Assembly: GCF_021869535.1 (NCBI RefSeq)
Contig: NW_026262723.1
Coordinates: forward strand, 85,500,324 to 85,564,323
Direction: 5' to 3'
Length of the DNA: 64,000 nucleotides
Source: Mytilus californianus
Lineage: Eukaryota; Mollusca; Bivalvia; Mytilida; Mytilidae
Below are positions 1 through 14,100 of the stretch, in pieces (within the stretch, counting starts at the first letter, position 1; each line of letters starts with the position of its first letter). The notes beneath the pieces were generated by a model. The model saw only the letters and a list, made by a program, of their open reading frames with translations. It had not been told where the DNA came from and made no database searches. The position numbers and the translations under genes are program-made.

Positions 1-1982
1 AGTTGAAACCAGCTGCTTTTGATTTACCTGACCTTCAGTTCTTTTCAATCATGAAAAGATATCCCTCCAGAAACACCTAATATTAATTTGATATGTGCTT
101 TCTAGAGGATAAATAATGGCTTTAATGCAGAAAAGATTACTCAAAATGACTAACTTATACTGTTTCAAATTCATTGCATCAGAATTATAGCTGACATTTT
201 CAGTCATTAGACAAATTACAATGACTGTACCCTAGAATTCTCTAATGTTCAGACTATGCACTGGCTATCCAGTTAAGAATTCTTCATTTGCAGTTTAGAT
301 TATGTAAACTGATATGAAGATTGTATAATCCAAATATGCCCACAAGTCCTACATTACATCTTGTACTAAAGAGATACTAAGTACTGTTCAGACAGTTCCA
401 TATCAGCCAAGGGGTTTGAATCCTCTACAAAACCAATCAACACTGAACAGTACAACATATTTTTGGTACAAGATGTTGTGCTGAATTGCATTGCAAGTGA
501 TTATTACCATTTGCATTATGGGTAATTTCACCCACAGAGGACTTTAAAGTGTATTCAGATTTTATACAATTAGCTTTTCTTATTTACTTTGCTCTTGCTT
601 AAAAGTATATCAATTTAGGTTTATATATATTGGAAATAGGTGACTAAAGTACTGATTTATTGATTTGATATTTATCAAATATTCTAGTACTGGTAAGTAT
701 AATTAAAGTATAAACATGAGAAAAGAGATGGACTCAAGTGACTTTCCACTCAGCCAATGACATCACTTCAAACAACCTACTCAAAAGTAATGACAGACAC
801 AAAGAATAAAATATCAGTCAACTTTTAGGAGAAAAAAGATTTGCAAACATAATTTAACTACAAGTATAACTTCCAGTAAAAAATATAAGATATAAGAAAA
901 ACTAGGTGTGTGTGTGTATATTACACAAATACACCCATTGACAACAAGAAAGAGAGAGTCAAGAGCCATAACTATTATCTGGTCAATTGGAAGAAAACAC
1001 AAACTTGTTCTGTAATTTATCATTATGCAACCACAAAGAATAGGACTGCACATAAATCTACAGGCACAGCAATAGAATCTGGCAACAGCTATGTTTTTTG
1101 AAGAACTGCTAAATTATATTATCTGACAGATTAGTTGGGGATATAGAAATATAAGTGCACACTAGTTTATGCTCAGCAGTTTGGTTGTGATTGAGACTTC
1201 TTTTTAGTTTCAACAATATTCTATTCCAAATAAATTGAATTTGATTGGGCAACAGGATTTTTTTAAGACCATTACAAAATTATTAGCTTCTCAGACCAAT
1301 TTTAAAATAAAAGAAATGAGGTCGGGAGGATTATTTTTTTATATCTGTTTAAAGATGCATTCAATGGCAATATTTTTAGTTTGGATGTTTGTTTCAAAGG
1401 CACAACTATAGGGTCTCATTCTTGGTCGCTAGAAACTTCCTGGCATGACACAAAAAAGTTTTTTGTCACATGTTTTTATTCCAAATATACTACTAAATCA
1501 CTTTGGAAATCATATTATAAGACCTTTTCATTGATCAAGAATCCAATTTGTAATTTTGAAACAGAACCGGAAAAGAAGAATACCCAAATTTTGTTGATTT
1601 TGAAATATATAAAAATGGTCCATGTGAAGAAGCGGGAGAAGTTAATAATTTTTTTTTTTTTTTGCCTAAAAAAGTACATAAAGGTTCAAGAGGTTGTCAT
1701 GTTTTCTCACATAAACTACAATTATTATGCAAGCTTTCCTGGTTTGAAATATTTTCACGAAAAGGTCTACATCATTGAATCTTAATAATACTTTTTCTGT
1801 TATATAAATTGTTTTTGTTTTGTGTCAAGCCAACTTCTCCTTTTTTGCCTTTAAAATGACTATACTAATTTTGATTATTTTGTTTAAATTTTAATGATTA
1901 TTATATCAGTGCAATGAATATTAGCAGTGATAACATAATATATTAGTTAAAGCAGAAATACATTTTTCTCCAATGATTTTAG
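1..1982. other. Upstream or intronic sequence, no supported exon
   Basis: AT-rich sequence before the first recognisable exon of the RNA-binding-type gene, probably an intron of that gene because its first visible exon starts in mid-codon. A frame open from the left edge to a TAA at 78-80 could be the tail of an exon but has no support. The only other structure I see is an inverted repeat at 356-476. Confidence 0.4.
356..476. repeat. Imperfect inverted repeat (hairpin)
   Basis: ACATCTTGTAC (356-366) and AGTACTGTTCAG (380-391) are mirrored by CTGAACAGTAC (443-453) and GTACAAGATGT (466-476). The two arm pairs enclose a loop of about 50 bases. It may be a small decayed MITE; nothing else is known about it. 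Confidence 0.55.
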
Positions 1983-2107
1983 GGCAGCATTTTTAGAATT
2001 CCGTTCGAAGAAGGCAGCTAAAGGATGCCATACTGACAACACAGATATCGAGATTGGAGAAGTCAAGTGCAAGTTGTATAATAGATACCTGGTTGGTGGA
2101 ACCAAAG
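1983..2107 (+). CDS. Exon with RRM-like fragment
   Basis: The acceptor AG is at 1981-1982 and the donor GT at 2108. The first base completes a codon from an upstream exon outside the window. The peptide starts AAFLEFRSKK, like the RNP1 core (aromatic-x-aromatic) of an RRM, and ends YNRYLVGGTK. The exon ends in phase 1. Confidence 0.7.
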
Positions 2108-5100
2108 GTTAGTAATTTTAGATATTTGACATTTTATTTTGCAAAGTTGATTTATTTCATGATAAGTAGTTTGCAATATGAAATGGAAGGAGATATGGTG
2201 TATATGTCATTGAGACAGCAATCCAATGCAATAAATAAACCAATTAAAGCTAGTTTATATTAAGTAGGATAATGAGGATATAAAATGCAGGGTTCTCACT
2301 AGGAATTTTTATGGTGAGTCCCAATAGATTTTGATGAGTCCAGGATGCGTGTAATTTTTTGTGTCTTATAATATGATGAAATATGATGAAATAAAACTAA
2401 AACGATGCATGTTTGATTGGTAGTTTTAATTATATGATCAACATGTGATCACGAAATAGCACAACAGTAATGAAAGTGGTGTTTAACACCAGTCAATCAG
2501 TCAATCAATCCAACTTTGGACACCAGGATAACAACTGAAAAATTAAATAACCTTATGGCATCCTAAAACTATTCCTCTTCAAGTCATAATTTTTATCAAT
2601 ATCAAAAGGCAGACCTAAAAGGAGGTAGAAAGATAGTAGACCAAAGTTTGAACATAGCCCCCTAAAGCAGCCATTTACAGGTTAAATATATAATACAGGG
2701 CAATAAATTAAAAAAATATTCTTATTACAAATCCCTTGATACATTGGTATCATTGTTTTTACACAAAAAAAAAGAGATACATGCATTTCATGTATATAAA
2801 AACAAGCAAATCTAAAGTGAACACTGTTCAAAATATTGAGCTTGGCTAAATAGTAATTATTCTTTAATCATTTTTTAATCGTCATTCAAAACATTTCTCA
2901 CCTTGTTTACGATCGGGATGTTCAACATGCACAATACGAGAAAAATGTGAAATAATTCGAAGACCAGTATAATTATTCTTATCAGTAAAATTTCAAATCA
3001 ACTTTGTTCTATAATCTATTTTATGCATAGTAGCAACAGTTATGAAATATAATATCATTTCATTTCAAGTTCTCAAAATTTTTTACTTTCTTTGGTTCAA
3101 TTGATAAATACGTGATGTTCAACAAGTGGAAATATTAAATCTTTTCAAATACTCCTAAATTTTTAAAAAAATTGGTAACTATTACATATTTATTAATCAG
3201 TTTGAACAGAATTATATATTTTAGGATGAAAGACGTTTAATTTTAAAAATTAGTTATCAGTCAACAAAAATATTCATCTACGCATTACATAAATTTTTCA
3301 ACATCGACTTCCGGTATAGTTTCCTGTCAAAACAATGCGACGATCATGAATCTTTTTGGCAAAACGATGTGTTTGGGACTCAGGGGATACAAGGAGGACA
3401 CGTCCCGGGGACTCACGGGTTTCAAAAATGACGCGTCCAGCTTGATTTTCATGCGTCCAGGACGCGTATATGTGTCTTAATGGGAACCCTGTAAAATGTG
3501 CGCTTTAAAATAATCAGGGTTCAAAAATAGCAAAGCTATGCCCGTCTATTGCTCTGAATGAACACAAAACAATGTATGCTGACTACCAAATTGAGGCCTA
3601 GAAACTCCTTAATTTATTTAAGAGTTTAATGTTTGTAGGATGTATTGAGCTAGACTAGTTCATTTTATTTTATGTACAAAATTTCAGAAGTACCATAGGT
3701 GCATTAGTCATGTTGCTATCTTTATAGATTTGTAGAAGAAACAACAGTTTGTATGCAAAATTGAAATACCTGGAGATGGTATTTTACATAGTATAGCAAT
3801 TCTTCAGACTGAAAGGGACAGATAAGTCAATTGATAGTCTGAAACAATGATAGAATTCGTAATTTTTGCAGACAATGATAGTTTTCTTAATTTTTACAGA
3901 TGAAGATGATGCTTATGAAAAGGAAGAGAAAGAAAAGCAAAAGAAAGAACAGGATCGTAAAGCAATGGCAGGACAGAAAAAAGTTCAGAACCAACCAAGA
4001 GGGCGTGGTGGTACTGGAAAAGCTAACAACAAAAGACAGGCTATAAAACAGAAATTCAATCAAGCAAGACAAATGGGAGCATTTGGAGGACGACAAGGAG
4101 GAGGAAACTATGGGGGCAGTGGTGGAAACTATGGTGGTGGTGGTGGTGGAAACTATGGTGGCAGTGGTGGAAACTATGGTGGTGGCATGGGCGGTGGACG
4201 AATGAGTAATATGAGCAACGCAGATCAAGGAGTGAGTACAAGTAGCAGTTCAACTTTTTACTTGATTGATGCAAGAAATAAGTGATCATTAAAAGAAATT
4301 TATCAAAAAGGGGTGTTTTTTATTGCTCTCTTCTGTACATCTCCAGAATATCTTCCGGTGAAGTGTTTAAAAATATGCAAAAAAATCCTCCTGCAACTCA
4401 TCCTCCCCCAAATATCAAATGGTCGTCCCTTTACTGCTACTGTCTGACTAGTTCTATAATGTAAAACCATCCATTTCTTTTTTTTTTTTTATTATTGCTA
4501 TCTTTCATCGGATAGTTCAATTTATTTGTTTTCATTTGAAATATTTGTTGGAAAATGTAAAAATATTGCAGCAAGTCAGGACTGGTAGTACATATACATA
4601 ACAAATATTGTTATGCTTACACCGCATCCATTAACGTGTTATATTACAGTAAAGACAATAAATTATATGGGGAAAAGGACAAAGAGTATGGAAAAAAAAT
4701 CAAAAGAGTGAATTTCAAAGTTCAGTTGTGTTCTGATATCCCTGGCTTTCTAAAATAAAACTTTGGAAAATTATAAATTTTTTGCCTTATTTGTTGAAAA
4801 CTTCAACAACTGATTTCATTTGATCATCTTTAGCTTCAACTAAGTACATGTAACCTAGTATTGAAAAAAAAATGTAGTAAAATTGCCCCTCTAGATGTCT
4901 TTTGGTTTTTTGTCATATTGGTTTCTATCTCATTGATGCATGCCCCATTTCTCCTTTTATTCAAACACATTAACAAATATCACAAATACAATGTACCATT
5001 TTTATTGTGTTACAAATCAGTAAATATCACAAGTACCATTTTTATTGTGTTGCAAAACAGTTTAAAGAAACGTATAAGTTTACAGGTAAATACTTCATTC

Positions 5101-8100
5101 AAGATATATTTGTGAAATTTAAATTCAGGGTAAATAACTTTTCTTCTTGACAAGTAAAATTAAAAGTTTTACTTGCCAGGGCACAAGTGCTCACATCAAA
5201 TATTTCCACACCCCTGCTGTATATCTCAGATTTCTGATAAAAATCTACCATTCATAAAACTTGACCTTTTGATATGAATATTTGATTGTAGGTTAGTCCA
5301 AACTTAATGATGAATCAGATGATGGCTATGATGAGGATGAGTCAGAACATGGGAGGAGGAGAAGGTATGGGAGGAGGTAGTGGTGGTGGTGGTATGGGTC
5401 GAGGCATGTCCAGGATGGGTAACCAGAGAGCAATGTCTGCTGGAGGAGGAATGGGTGGCGGAAGAATGGCATATGATGATTATGGCGATTATGGTGGATT
5501 TGATGATTATGAGAGTGGATATGGACAAGGAAGAAATATGGGTGGTATGGGAAACATGGGAGGTGGAGGAGGAGGCATGGGTGGTAAGTATTAAATTTAA
5601 ACCAGCTAGGCAAGCATGGTTATATTTTGTTTATTTATCTAAAATTAACTGTATGCAAATTATCACTTGATAACAAGTTTGAAGGAAAATTTTAGCCATT
5701 GACATCATGTTTGTAAGATTAACATTTTCTATCATTTAAATATGACTGACATTTTTATTAAAAAATACTGGGGTAAAAAATTAAAAAGTTCAGAATGTGG
5801 GATTTTTTTTTTAAAACAAGTAAAATAAAAGAATAAAGGGAGTCAAGTTGCATATGGTAGGTTGTAGTAAATGGTTAATTATTTTTACTTTGTATTTTGC
5901 CAACCTCATACTGGAAAATCTAATGCATAGATGAAACAATACTTTTGTAAATATGTAATTGACTTACATTTGTGAATAACAAATGATTTCAGTTATGTTT
6001 AAAAAAAAAACCAATTAATAATCTACAAAATACATTTATAATGTCAGTTTTTCAAAAGTTTCTTTTGAATTACATTCAGTTACATTAAACCAATATATTG
6101 CACCCAAAAAACTGCACCATACTTGACACATTTCTTATATTAAATAATGGATCATTTGTTTTTGAACGGTTCAAACCAAAGGAACTTTAACAGTAAATAG
6201 TAAATAAGACACGAAATAAAATTAAATCAGAAGAATTTAGGCAATATTGTTTTTTACTCTGGTATTTAATTATTTTAATTTTTGAAGGAAGAAGACCACA
6301 GAGCTTGATGGTAAGTTTAATGTCTTAATTTTTTCTCCCCTCCCAATGTGACTACATCATGTAGATTTAATAAAGTCTGTCTGTATGATCCAATTTGCTT
6401 ATGCTTTGCATCCAGTTTTATGATTAAATGTCAGTGATATTTCACCAATACAATCCCTTAACATAGTACAAGGCCATTTATCAATTTTTGGTCACTATTT
6501 AAAAATAAAGAGAGGTGGGGGTAAACAATGATGAGACTGCAACCTAGTAACACAAATATGTAAAAAGACATATCAATAATAAGTCCACACTACAATTCTG
6601 TTATATTGTGTAGTGGTGATCATTAATATTCAAGGCACTGTAACCAACATTTTTCTCATTCTTGTTTTTTCGTTTTTTTTTTTTTTTTGGTTGAGCATCT
6701 ACGTATGTATTACTGACACATGAGTGTTGTTGAAAGGGCATTTTAGCATCATAAGAAAGGTATTGTTAAATTAAGCATTTGTTCTTAATAGAAATATAGG
6801 TGATTTGGAGAAACAACAATGAGACAACAACTCAATGACAAAAATAATCATATGACCTCTAAGAGGGCAACAGACAGGTCGTTGCATTATTTTATGCTAC
6901 AAATTATCCACTCTTCAAAAGATATTAATTAAAACAGAAAGATCTGCCATGACCACCCACATTCTCAAAGTATTAAAACAAAACGTTAAGATATGACATG
7001 AGAAAACCATTGTGATGGTTCTTGATTTAAAACAGGCATGTGAATATTTATAAGATGATAAATGACAACAAAATGTCTGGCTGTAGAGAAAGACCAAAAA
7101 TAATTGATAGTTTATCTGTGATTGCTTTACGCCATATCAATGCAAAAAGGCTATATCATGGTGAATAGATTTATCTATGTAAATATGCTTTAAAATGTCT
7201 TATCTATTACAGGGTAACAACAGAAGGGGATCATTTGGAAGGTATTAAAAGTGAATTATTGCCTGGTTTTACAGACATTTATCTGATATGGATGGATTAT
7301 AAAGACTTTTAGTGGATTATTGTCACCATGTTGTCAGCTATGAAAATGTTATCACTTTTATATTTTATTTTAAAAGTGTGATTAATATTTGTACATATTC
7401 AGTTTCATTTTTTTTAATAATCAATATATGAAATCATTGTTTTGAATTCAAAATTTCATGATTAATACTACTCACAAACTCCATTTAATTACTAAAATCT
7501 GAACAAATTTACATTGTTTAGAAAATTGGTTTCACTTTTTTCAACATTTATGTAGAAGGTCTTACAGATTTTCATATTTCATTTCTTAAAATAATATTCA
7601 TTGTTTCATCATTGTTGTCAAAGAAATTGTGTAATAAATAAATAATTTTATTTATGTGTCATTTATTGGTAACAGTTGCTTGTTTTTTTTTCTCTAGATA
7701 CCTTTGTCCAGAAAGGCAAGATTTGATAAAAATATCAGTAGTTGATATAAATAAGGTTCAAACAGCACTTACAGCAGTCAGTTTCATTGGCGTATGTATA
7801 TATATACCACCAAATGAAACATTCTTTGCATATCTGTGCAGAAGCTGTCTTAACTTATTGAAGAAGCAATCATTTACTAAATTAATTGGTAAATCCACTT
7901 CTTCCAAAATATTTGAAGCCTACCATATTGTCATAAAATGAATGCCTTATGGTTTTAATGCTTCAATATTTTTATGATGAGATTGGGAAACCATCACATC
8001 AATATGATTACATTCCAGTTATAAAATGAATGCCTTATGGTTTTAATGCTTCAATATTTTTATGATGAGATTGGGAAACCATCTCATCAATATGATTACA

Positions 8101-11100
8101 TTCCAGTTTATTGTTTTTTATACAAACTGGATCAAAATATTTCTTGTCTTATAAAACAAACATATGACTTGCCTGTGTTATGTGTAACCAAATTGTTTTC
8201 ACAGTAGCACTATAAATCTCGTGAAACAGAACACATGAATTACCTGTGTTCTGTATTGCCAAATTGTTTTCACAGTAGCACTATAAATCTCATGAAACAG
8301 AACACATGAATTACCTGTGTTCTTTATTACCAAATTGTTTTCACAGTAGCACTATAAATCTCATGAAACAGAACACATGACTTGCCTGTGTTATGTGTAA
8401 CCAAATTGTTTTCACAGAAGCACTATAAATCTCATCAAACAAAATACATGACTTGCATGTGTTCTGTATTAATTGTAGCAATATATAAAGTTGCTAAATA
8501 GAGATGCTATAAATGTGAAAAATTGACGATTTATGTTATCTGTTAAATGATTTTGTCCAGTACTACTACATCAATGTGAGAATACATTATTTACAATGAA
8601 CAATTGATTTAAATTTACATACCAAACATAACACGTCTGTGATAACCTGGCAATGCAAATTTGAATCTCTAGATTAAAAAATTAAAACTTTATTTGCTTT
8701 TTGCCTAAATTGATCTGAGAATTTATTTGTAATGCATCAATGGCTATTAAGGTGTTCCTTCATTTTGTGTGGAATTCAAAAAAAACATTGCAATAATTCA
8801 TTCATGGGTCTGTAAGAAGACAACCTATTGCAAGGCAAAACTTCTGACCCGTGTTCATGTAGTCCAAACTTCTTTTAAATTTTTTACTCATCCTGAATAT
8901 GAATGAATTATTTGCCAGTGGATATTAGGCAAATAACATTTTATCCCTTGATGTTGTAACTTTAATCCCTATTTAAAGATATACATACAATTGTCTTTTT
9001 CCCAATCATAAGTATATGGCACACATATCTTTAATGAAGATATTCATATATCTTTCATGAAGATTTTTTTGTTTTTGTTTGCCAGCTTACATATATGTGC
9101 AGACTACAACTAAATAACATATTGTCAAGGACACATTTAAAACCTCTGGATATAACTTTTACATTGTTTTATAGCCATTGCATTACATGGGTCTTAAATT
9201 TTCTAAAAAGGCAGCAACTGTTACCATACTCAACATCAAGCTTTGCTAGGAAAATTAACCATCTGATGAATTGTCCCTGTAAGCATGATTTTCCTATTTT
9301 TACAGTGGACCAAACGACCAGAAAGATTCTGTTGTGGACTTGTTTGAGTCAGCCCTTGATGCAGTTGATAGTCAAATGTAAATACCTTTAATTTAAGATC
9401 ACAGATTTACTGGAACAGATGTATAAGGGTTTAATTTGGATTAAAATACAAAAACTGGTCTATTTTAATGATACATGGTACTGAGTTGATTCAAACTTCT
9501 TCACTCATTGGATGACCCAATGATTTTAAATTGATAATGTTGTGAAAAATCTCGATTAATATCCACTCCGGCTGATGAAAAGTACATGAAAGCTACCACT
9601 TTCAGCATCATGGAACATGGAATACTTGATTTGTGTCAAATTCTCCATTTGCATGCAAGCTGAAATTTCTCTGTCCATTTACTCATAAAAGTAGATGACA
9701 CAGTTTGCACATACATGTATGTCAAACATTCATCAGAATTGGCCTCAAAATTGTCATTTGCCAAGAACAGTTATAGTAGGTCCTTATTCTGATACATGTA
9801 TTTGTTTTAGCAAGCAAACGTGCATTGGAAATTGACACTGAAGGTAGAGAGCAAAAACGGTCCTGTTACATACAATGTACTAGATTACACAACATTTGAC
9901 ACTACTTAGTAATGTGTTGAATATGGTGACATATTTATCTATAAAGCTGAATTATACACTGTCAAAATGGGTAGCTAATTCCATGAGTGGACATTTAATT
10001 TACCTGTTTTTGGTTTCAATAAAAGAAGATTCTTGACACTTTCCTTTCCACAAAGATTTTTACAGAATATACTGTAAGAACAATCTGACCTTCAATGGCA
10101 TGATTGGACTCATCAGAGATTGGTCTTCAAAAATTGTGATAATTGGAGAAAAATTTTAATTCATAATTTCATCTTTTGTTAATCTTCTTCTGTGGTATTT
10201 AATTGTCAAAGTTTCACAGGTCACTGCCCATCAAGGCATATCTGTACATTCCTGTTCCATTGGAATATACATGGCATTTAAATATATACAGATTAGCATC
10301 TGTATTCATGTTTAAAACCATGCCTCCTGTCAGAATAAGACTGGTTCTGAAACCTGAGGCATGTTATCATGCAGACCAAATGAAATAATTTCTGAAACAT
10401 CAGTATTTGGATTTGAATCCCATGAGGATACTCAATCTTTGTAATACTGCAGATATACAGTGCAGCTATATGTATGCAGAGAGAAGTTGTGATGCAGGAA
10501 AAGGTATACACATACACATTTATTAATGATCAAATGAAGGTAAGACACAAAAGAGTATATTTCAAGTGAAATGATGCATTTTATTATTACTTGTACATAC
10601 ACTAAAATAATAAGAGTTCCTTTTATATCTGACATTTTTTTTTACAAAAAGTTTACAGTAGTGTTTTCTGTTTTGTTAATGATTTGAATTAGTATTGTAG
10701 TTTGTCTTTGTCTTGATATATTGTTAACGTTACCAAACTGATCAGTTGATAATGTAAATTATCCAACTGCTAGATCAAGACATTCTGCAAGTTGGTGCTT
10801 CTGTAGGAATAATACAGCCAATATTTCAAATACTTGTCAAGCCACCTGACCTTGTCCTCATTTCATTGTTCAACAAACAATATTATTTTTTTTGGCTGAG
10901 GTCAGTTTTTCAGTTACTTTGATGTATTTATACTATATTTGGCCTATTTAGTCGAGTAAGATGACCATGACTTTCTGATGTAAGTAGCCTGAACTTTGTT
11001 ATTCACACAGTTCATTGATCAGTTTAGATACATTTGCTAAAATATTTTTCTAATAGACTCCATATATATAATTCATTTATAAGCAAACTGGACGTTTCAG

Positions 11101-14100
11101 CATGTATACACTTGATTAGGAATGTTGTTGGTAAGTTGAAGCCAATAAAAAATTAATAGTATGAATAAAAGGAGATTTTGCGTTTACCTCAATGAGACAA
11201 CCAAACCACACAAATAAAAACACCAAAAGATATTAGAAAATTGATTAAATTTGAGATATCTCTCGACAACCAAATGAGAATTGAAAGTTATGTGTAATTA
11301 CTTGTCAACATTGCCACATTGCTGCAGTCTCCAACTAGCAGTTGGATAAAATATTTTACTAAGTGATTTATTTGTTTAGTATGAACTGCAATTTCTTGAA
11401 ACATATTTTACTGCAAAGCAAAATCACAACATTTAAGTCGGGTGTGGATGATTTTATAATGGAAACAAAGTTTGAGGAGGTACGTATAATTTGTTATCAA
11501 GACGTCTCAGAAATTTAAGCCAATCCAGCAGATCCTTTTCTTTTACAAAATTTTGAGTGAAATGGAAGTTTTCTGCACCCTTCCTAACAGAAGATTTGGA
11601 CAAGATATAGTAATTAGTATACCAAACACAAAAAGCAAAACAATATGCAGTGTTATTAATTATTCAAATCTATATTTTTATTAAGATTTGGGGATTGCTG
11701 CGTAGTGCACTGAAATTAAACTCATAGCTAACACCAAAATTAATAGGAAAGTATGCTGTTTTCTTTATGTCCAGTGCCATATAGTTCATACACGTTAAGG
11801 ACAAAAACAAATTAATAATTAATACAAAAGGTATGTCCTGTAATAAGGAATCCTACATTCCGACTCGGGGGTGGCGTCCACAAATATTCACTCTGTGGTT
11901 AAAGTTTTTGAAATTTTAATAACTTTCTTAAACTATCCTGGATTTCTACCAAATTTGGACAGAAGCTTGTTTATGGTCATTAGATAGTATTCAGAAGTAA
12001 ATTTTGTAAAAAAAAATCCTGTTTATCCATATTTTACTTATAAATGGACTTAGTTTTTCTCCCAGTTAACATTACATTCACTCTGTGGTTAAAAGTTTTT
12101 GAAATTTTAATAACTTTCTTAAAATATCCTGGATTTCTACCAAACTTGGACAGAAGGTTGTTTATGATCATCATGATCATAAGATAGTATCCAGAAGTAA
12201 ATTTTGTAAAAAAAAAAATCCTGTTTTTCCGTATTTTACTTATAAATGGACTTAGTTTTTCTGCCAGTTAACATTACATTCACTCTGTGGTTAAAGTTTA
12301 AAAATTTTAATAACTTTCTAAAACTATCCTGGATTTGTACCAAACTTGGACAGAAGCTTGTTTATTATCAAAAGCTAGTATCTATAAGGAAATTTTGTAA
12401 AAATTTATTTCCTGTTTTTCCGTATATTACTTATGAATGGACTTAGTTTTTTTCCAGTTAACTTTACATACAGTCTGCAGTTAAAGTTTTTAAAACATTT
12501 ATTTGATTCATAAACCATCCTGGATTTGTACCAAACTTGGACAGAAGCTTCTTTTTTTAAATTTTTAATAATTTTTTCCCCATTTTTGTTGAGCCTGCGA
12601 CTTTTGTCTTCCAGACAATCTATAGATTTGATTGCATACTGTATTCATTTTTTACAAGCATAACTTTTTTTATACATTTCAAACATTTTATTTCATTAAC
12701 TGTAAATCTATTATGTGCATTCCCCTATCACACTATAAACAAAGACAACAGCAAAAGTAGGCGAGACACTGGGTTCCGACTTTTGTCGCAGAAAGCTCGA
12801 CATAGGGATAGTGATGCGGCGGCGATAGCTAACTTCTTAAAAGCTTTATATTTTCCTAGGTGGAAGACCTGGATGCTTAATACTTTGTATATAGATGCCT
12901 TATGTTATGAAGTTTCCGTCTGTCATATGTCCATTGTCCTTGACCTCATTTTCATGGTTGGTGACTACTTGAAAAAAAAGTTCAGATTTTTTGTAAAGTT
13001 AATTTCTCTCTTATTATGAGTAATAGGATAACCGTATTTAATATGTGTGTACCTTGCAAGGTCCTCATGCCCGTCAGACAGTTTTCATCTGATCTCGACC
13101 TCATTTCATGGATCACTGAACAAGGTTAAGTTTTCGTGGTCAAGTCCATATATCAGATACTATAAGCAATAGGTCTTCTATATTTGGTGTATGGAATGAT
13201 TGTAAGGTGTAAATGTCCAACTGGCAAGTGTCATCTGACCTTGACCTCATTTTCATGGTTCAGTGGTTAAAGTTAAGTTTTTGTGTGTTGGTCTTTTTTT
13301 CTAATGCTATATGCAATAGGTCAACTATAAATTATTTGGTGTATGGAAATATTTTACAATGTACATGTCAGTCTGGCAGGTTTTATTTGACCTTGACCTC
13401 ATTTTCACGGTTCATTGCTCAGTGTTAAGTTTTTGTGTTTTGGTCTGTTTTTCTTAAAATATAACCAATAGGTCAACTATATTTGTTGTATGGAATGATT
13501 GTAAGGTGTATATGTCTGTCTGGCAGATATCATCTGACCTTGACCTCATTTTCATAGTTCATTGGTCAATGTTAAGTTTTCATGGTTAAGTTTGTTTCTT
13601 AGATACTATAAACAATAGGTCAACTATATTTAATGCATAGATTGATTGTAAGATGTACATGTCTGTCTGGCATTTTCATCTGACCTTGACCTTATTTTTA
13701 TGGTTCATTGGTCAATGTTTAGTTTTCCTGTTTAAGTCTGTTTCTTAGAAACTATAAGCAATAGGTCAACTATATTTGGTGTATTGAATGATTGTAAGGT
13801 GTACGTGTATTTCCGGTTTGGTTTATCTGATCTTGACCTCATTTTCTGGGATCATGTTAAGTTTATGTGATACTTTTAGTAAAGCTTTATATTTAGGACT
13901 ATCAACATAAAATCAATGGTCAGTAAAGAAGGCTAGACATTTCAGCGTGTGCACTCTTGTTGATATCAAGGTTGGAATGTCTGCAAGGAACTCCCTCAGT
14001 AGTTCAGAGGTAGTGTGCTCCCCTTGAGTGCAGGAGGTAATGGGATTAATCCTGGCCTCGTCAAACCAAAGACTTGAAAATTTGTACTTTCTGCTTCTCT

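Larger units (their letters stand above)
7242..9305. other. Intron with two minisatellites
   Basis: AT-rich intron. Besides the tandem repeats at 7933-8108 and 8150-8470, I see only short direct duplications. Confidence 0.6.

Noticed and set aside
1..80. Frame open from the left edge (LKPAAFDLPDLQFFSIMKRY) to a TAA
   Set aside because: It reads like protein, but no splice donor or homology supports it; 26 codons can be open by chance.
1381..1785. Open frame of 134 codons starting near TTTGGATG
   Set aside because: It contains a poly-F stretch from a poly-T run, shows no domain or codon bias, and does not link in phase with the following exon.
3887..5613. Minus-strand and shifted ORFs over the Gly-rich exons (His/Ser/Thr-rich)
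   Set aside because: They are shadows of GGT/GGA-rich coding sequence on the plus strand.
9568..9600. CTGATGA followed by GAAAGC, a possible hammerhead
   Set aside because: The bases between cannot form stem II with the required closing pair.
13211..13428. ORFs in the 147-bp repeats (MSNWQVSSDLDLIF and similar)
   Set aside because: The same peptide phrases recur wherever the repeat occurs; they are by-products of a non-coding element.
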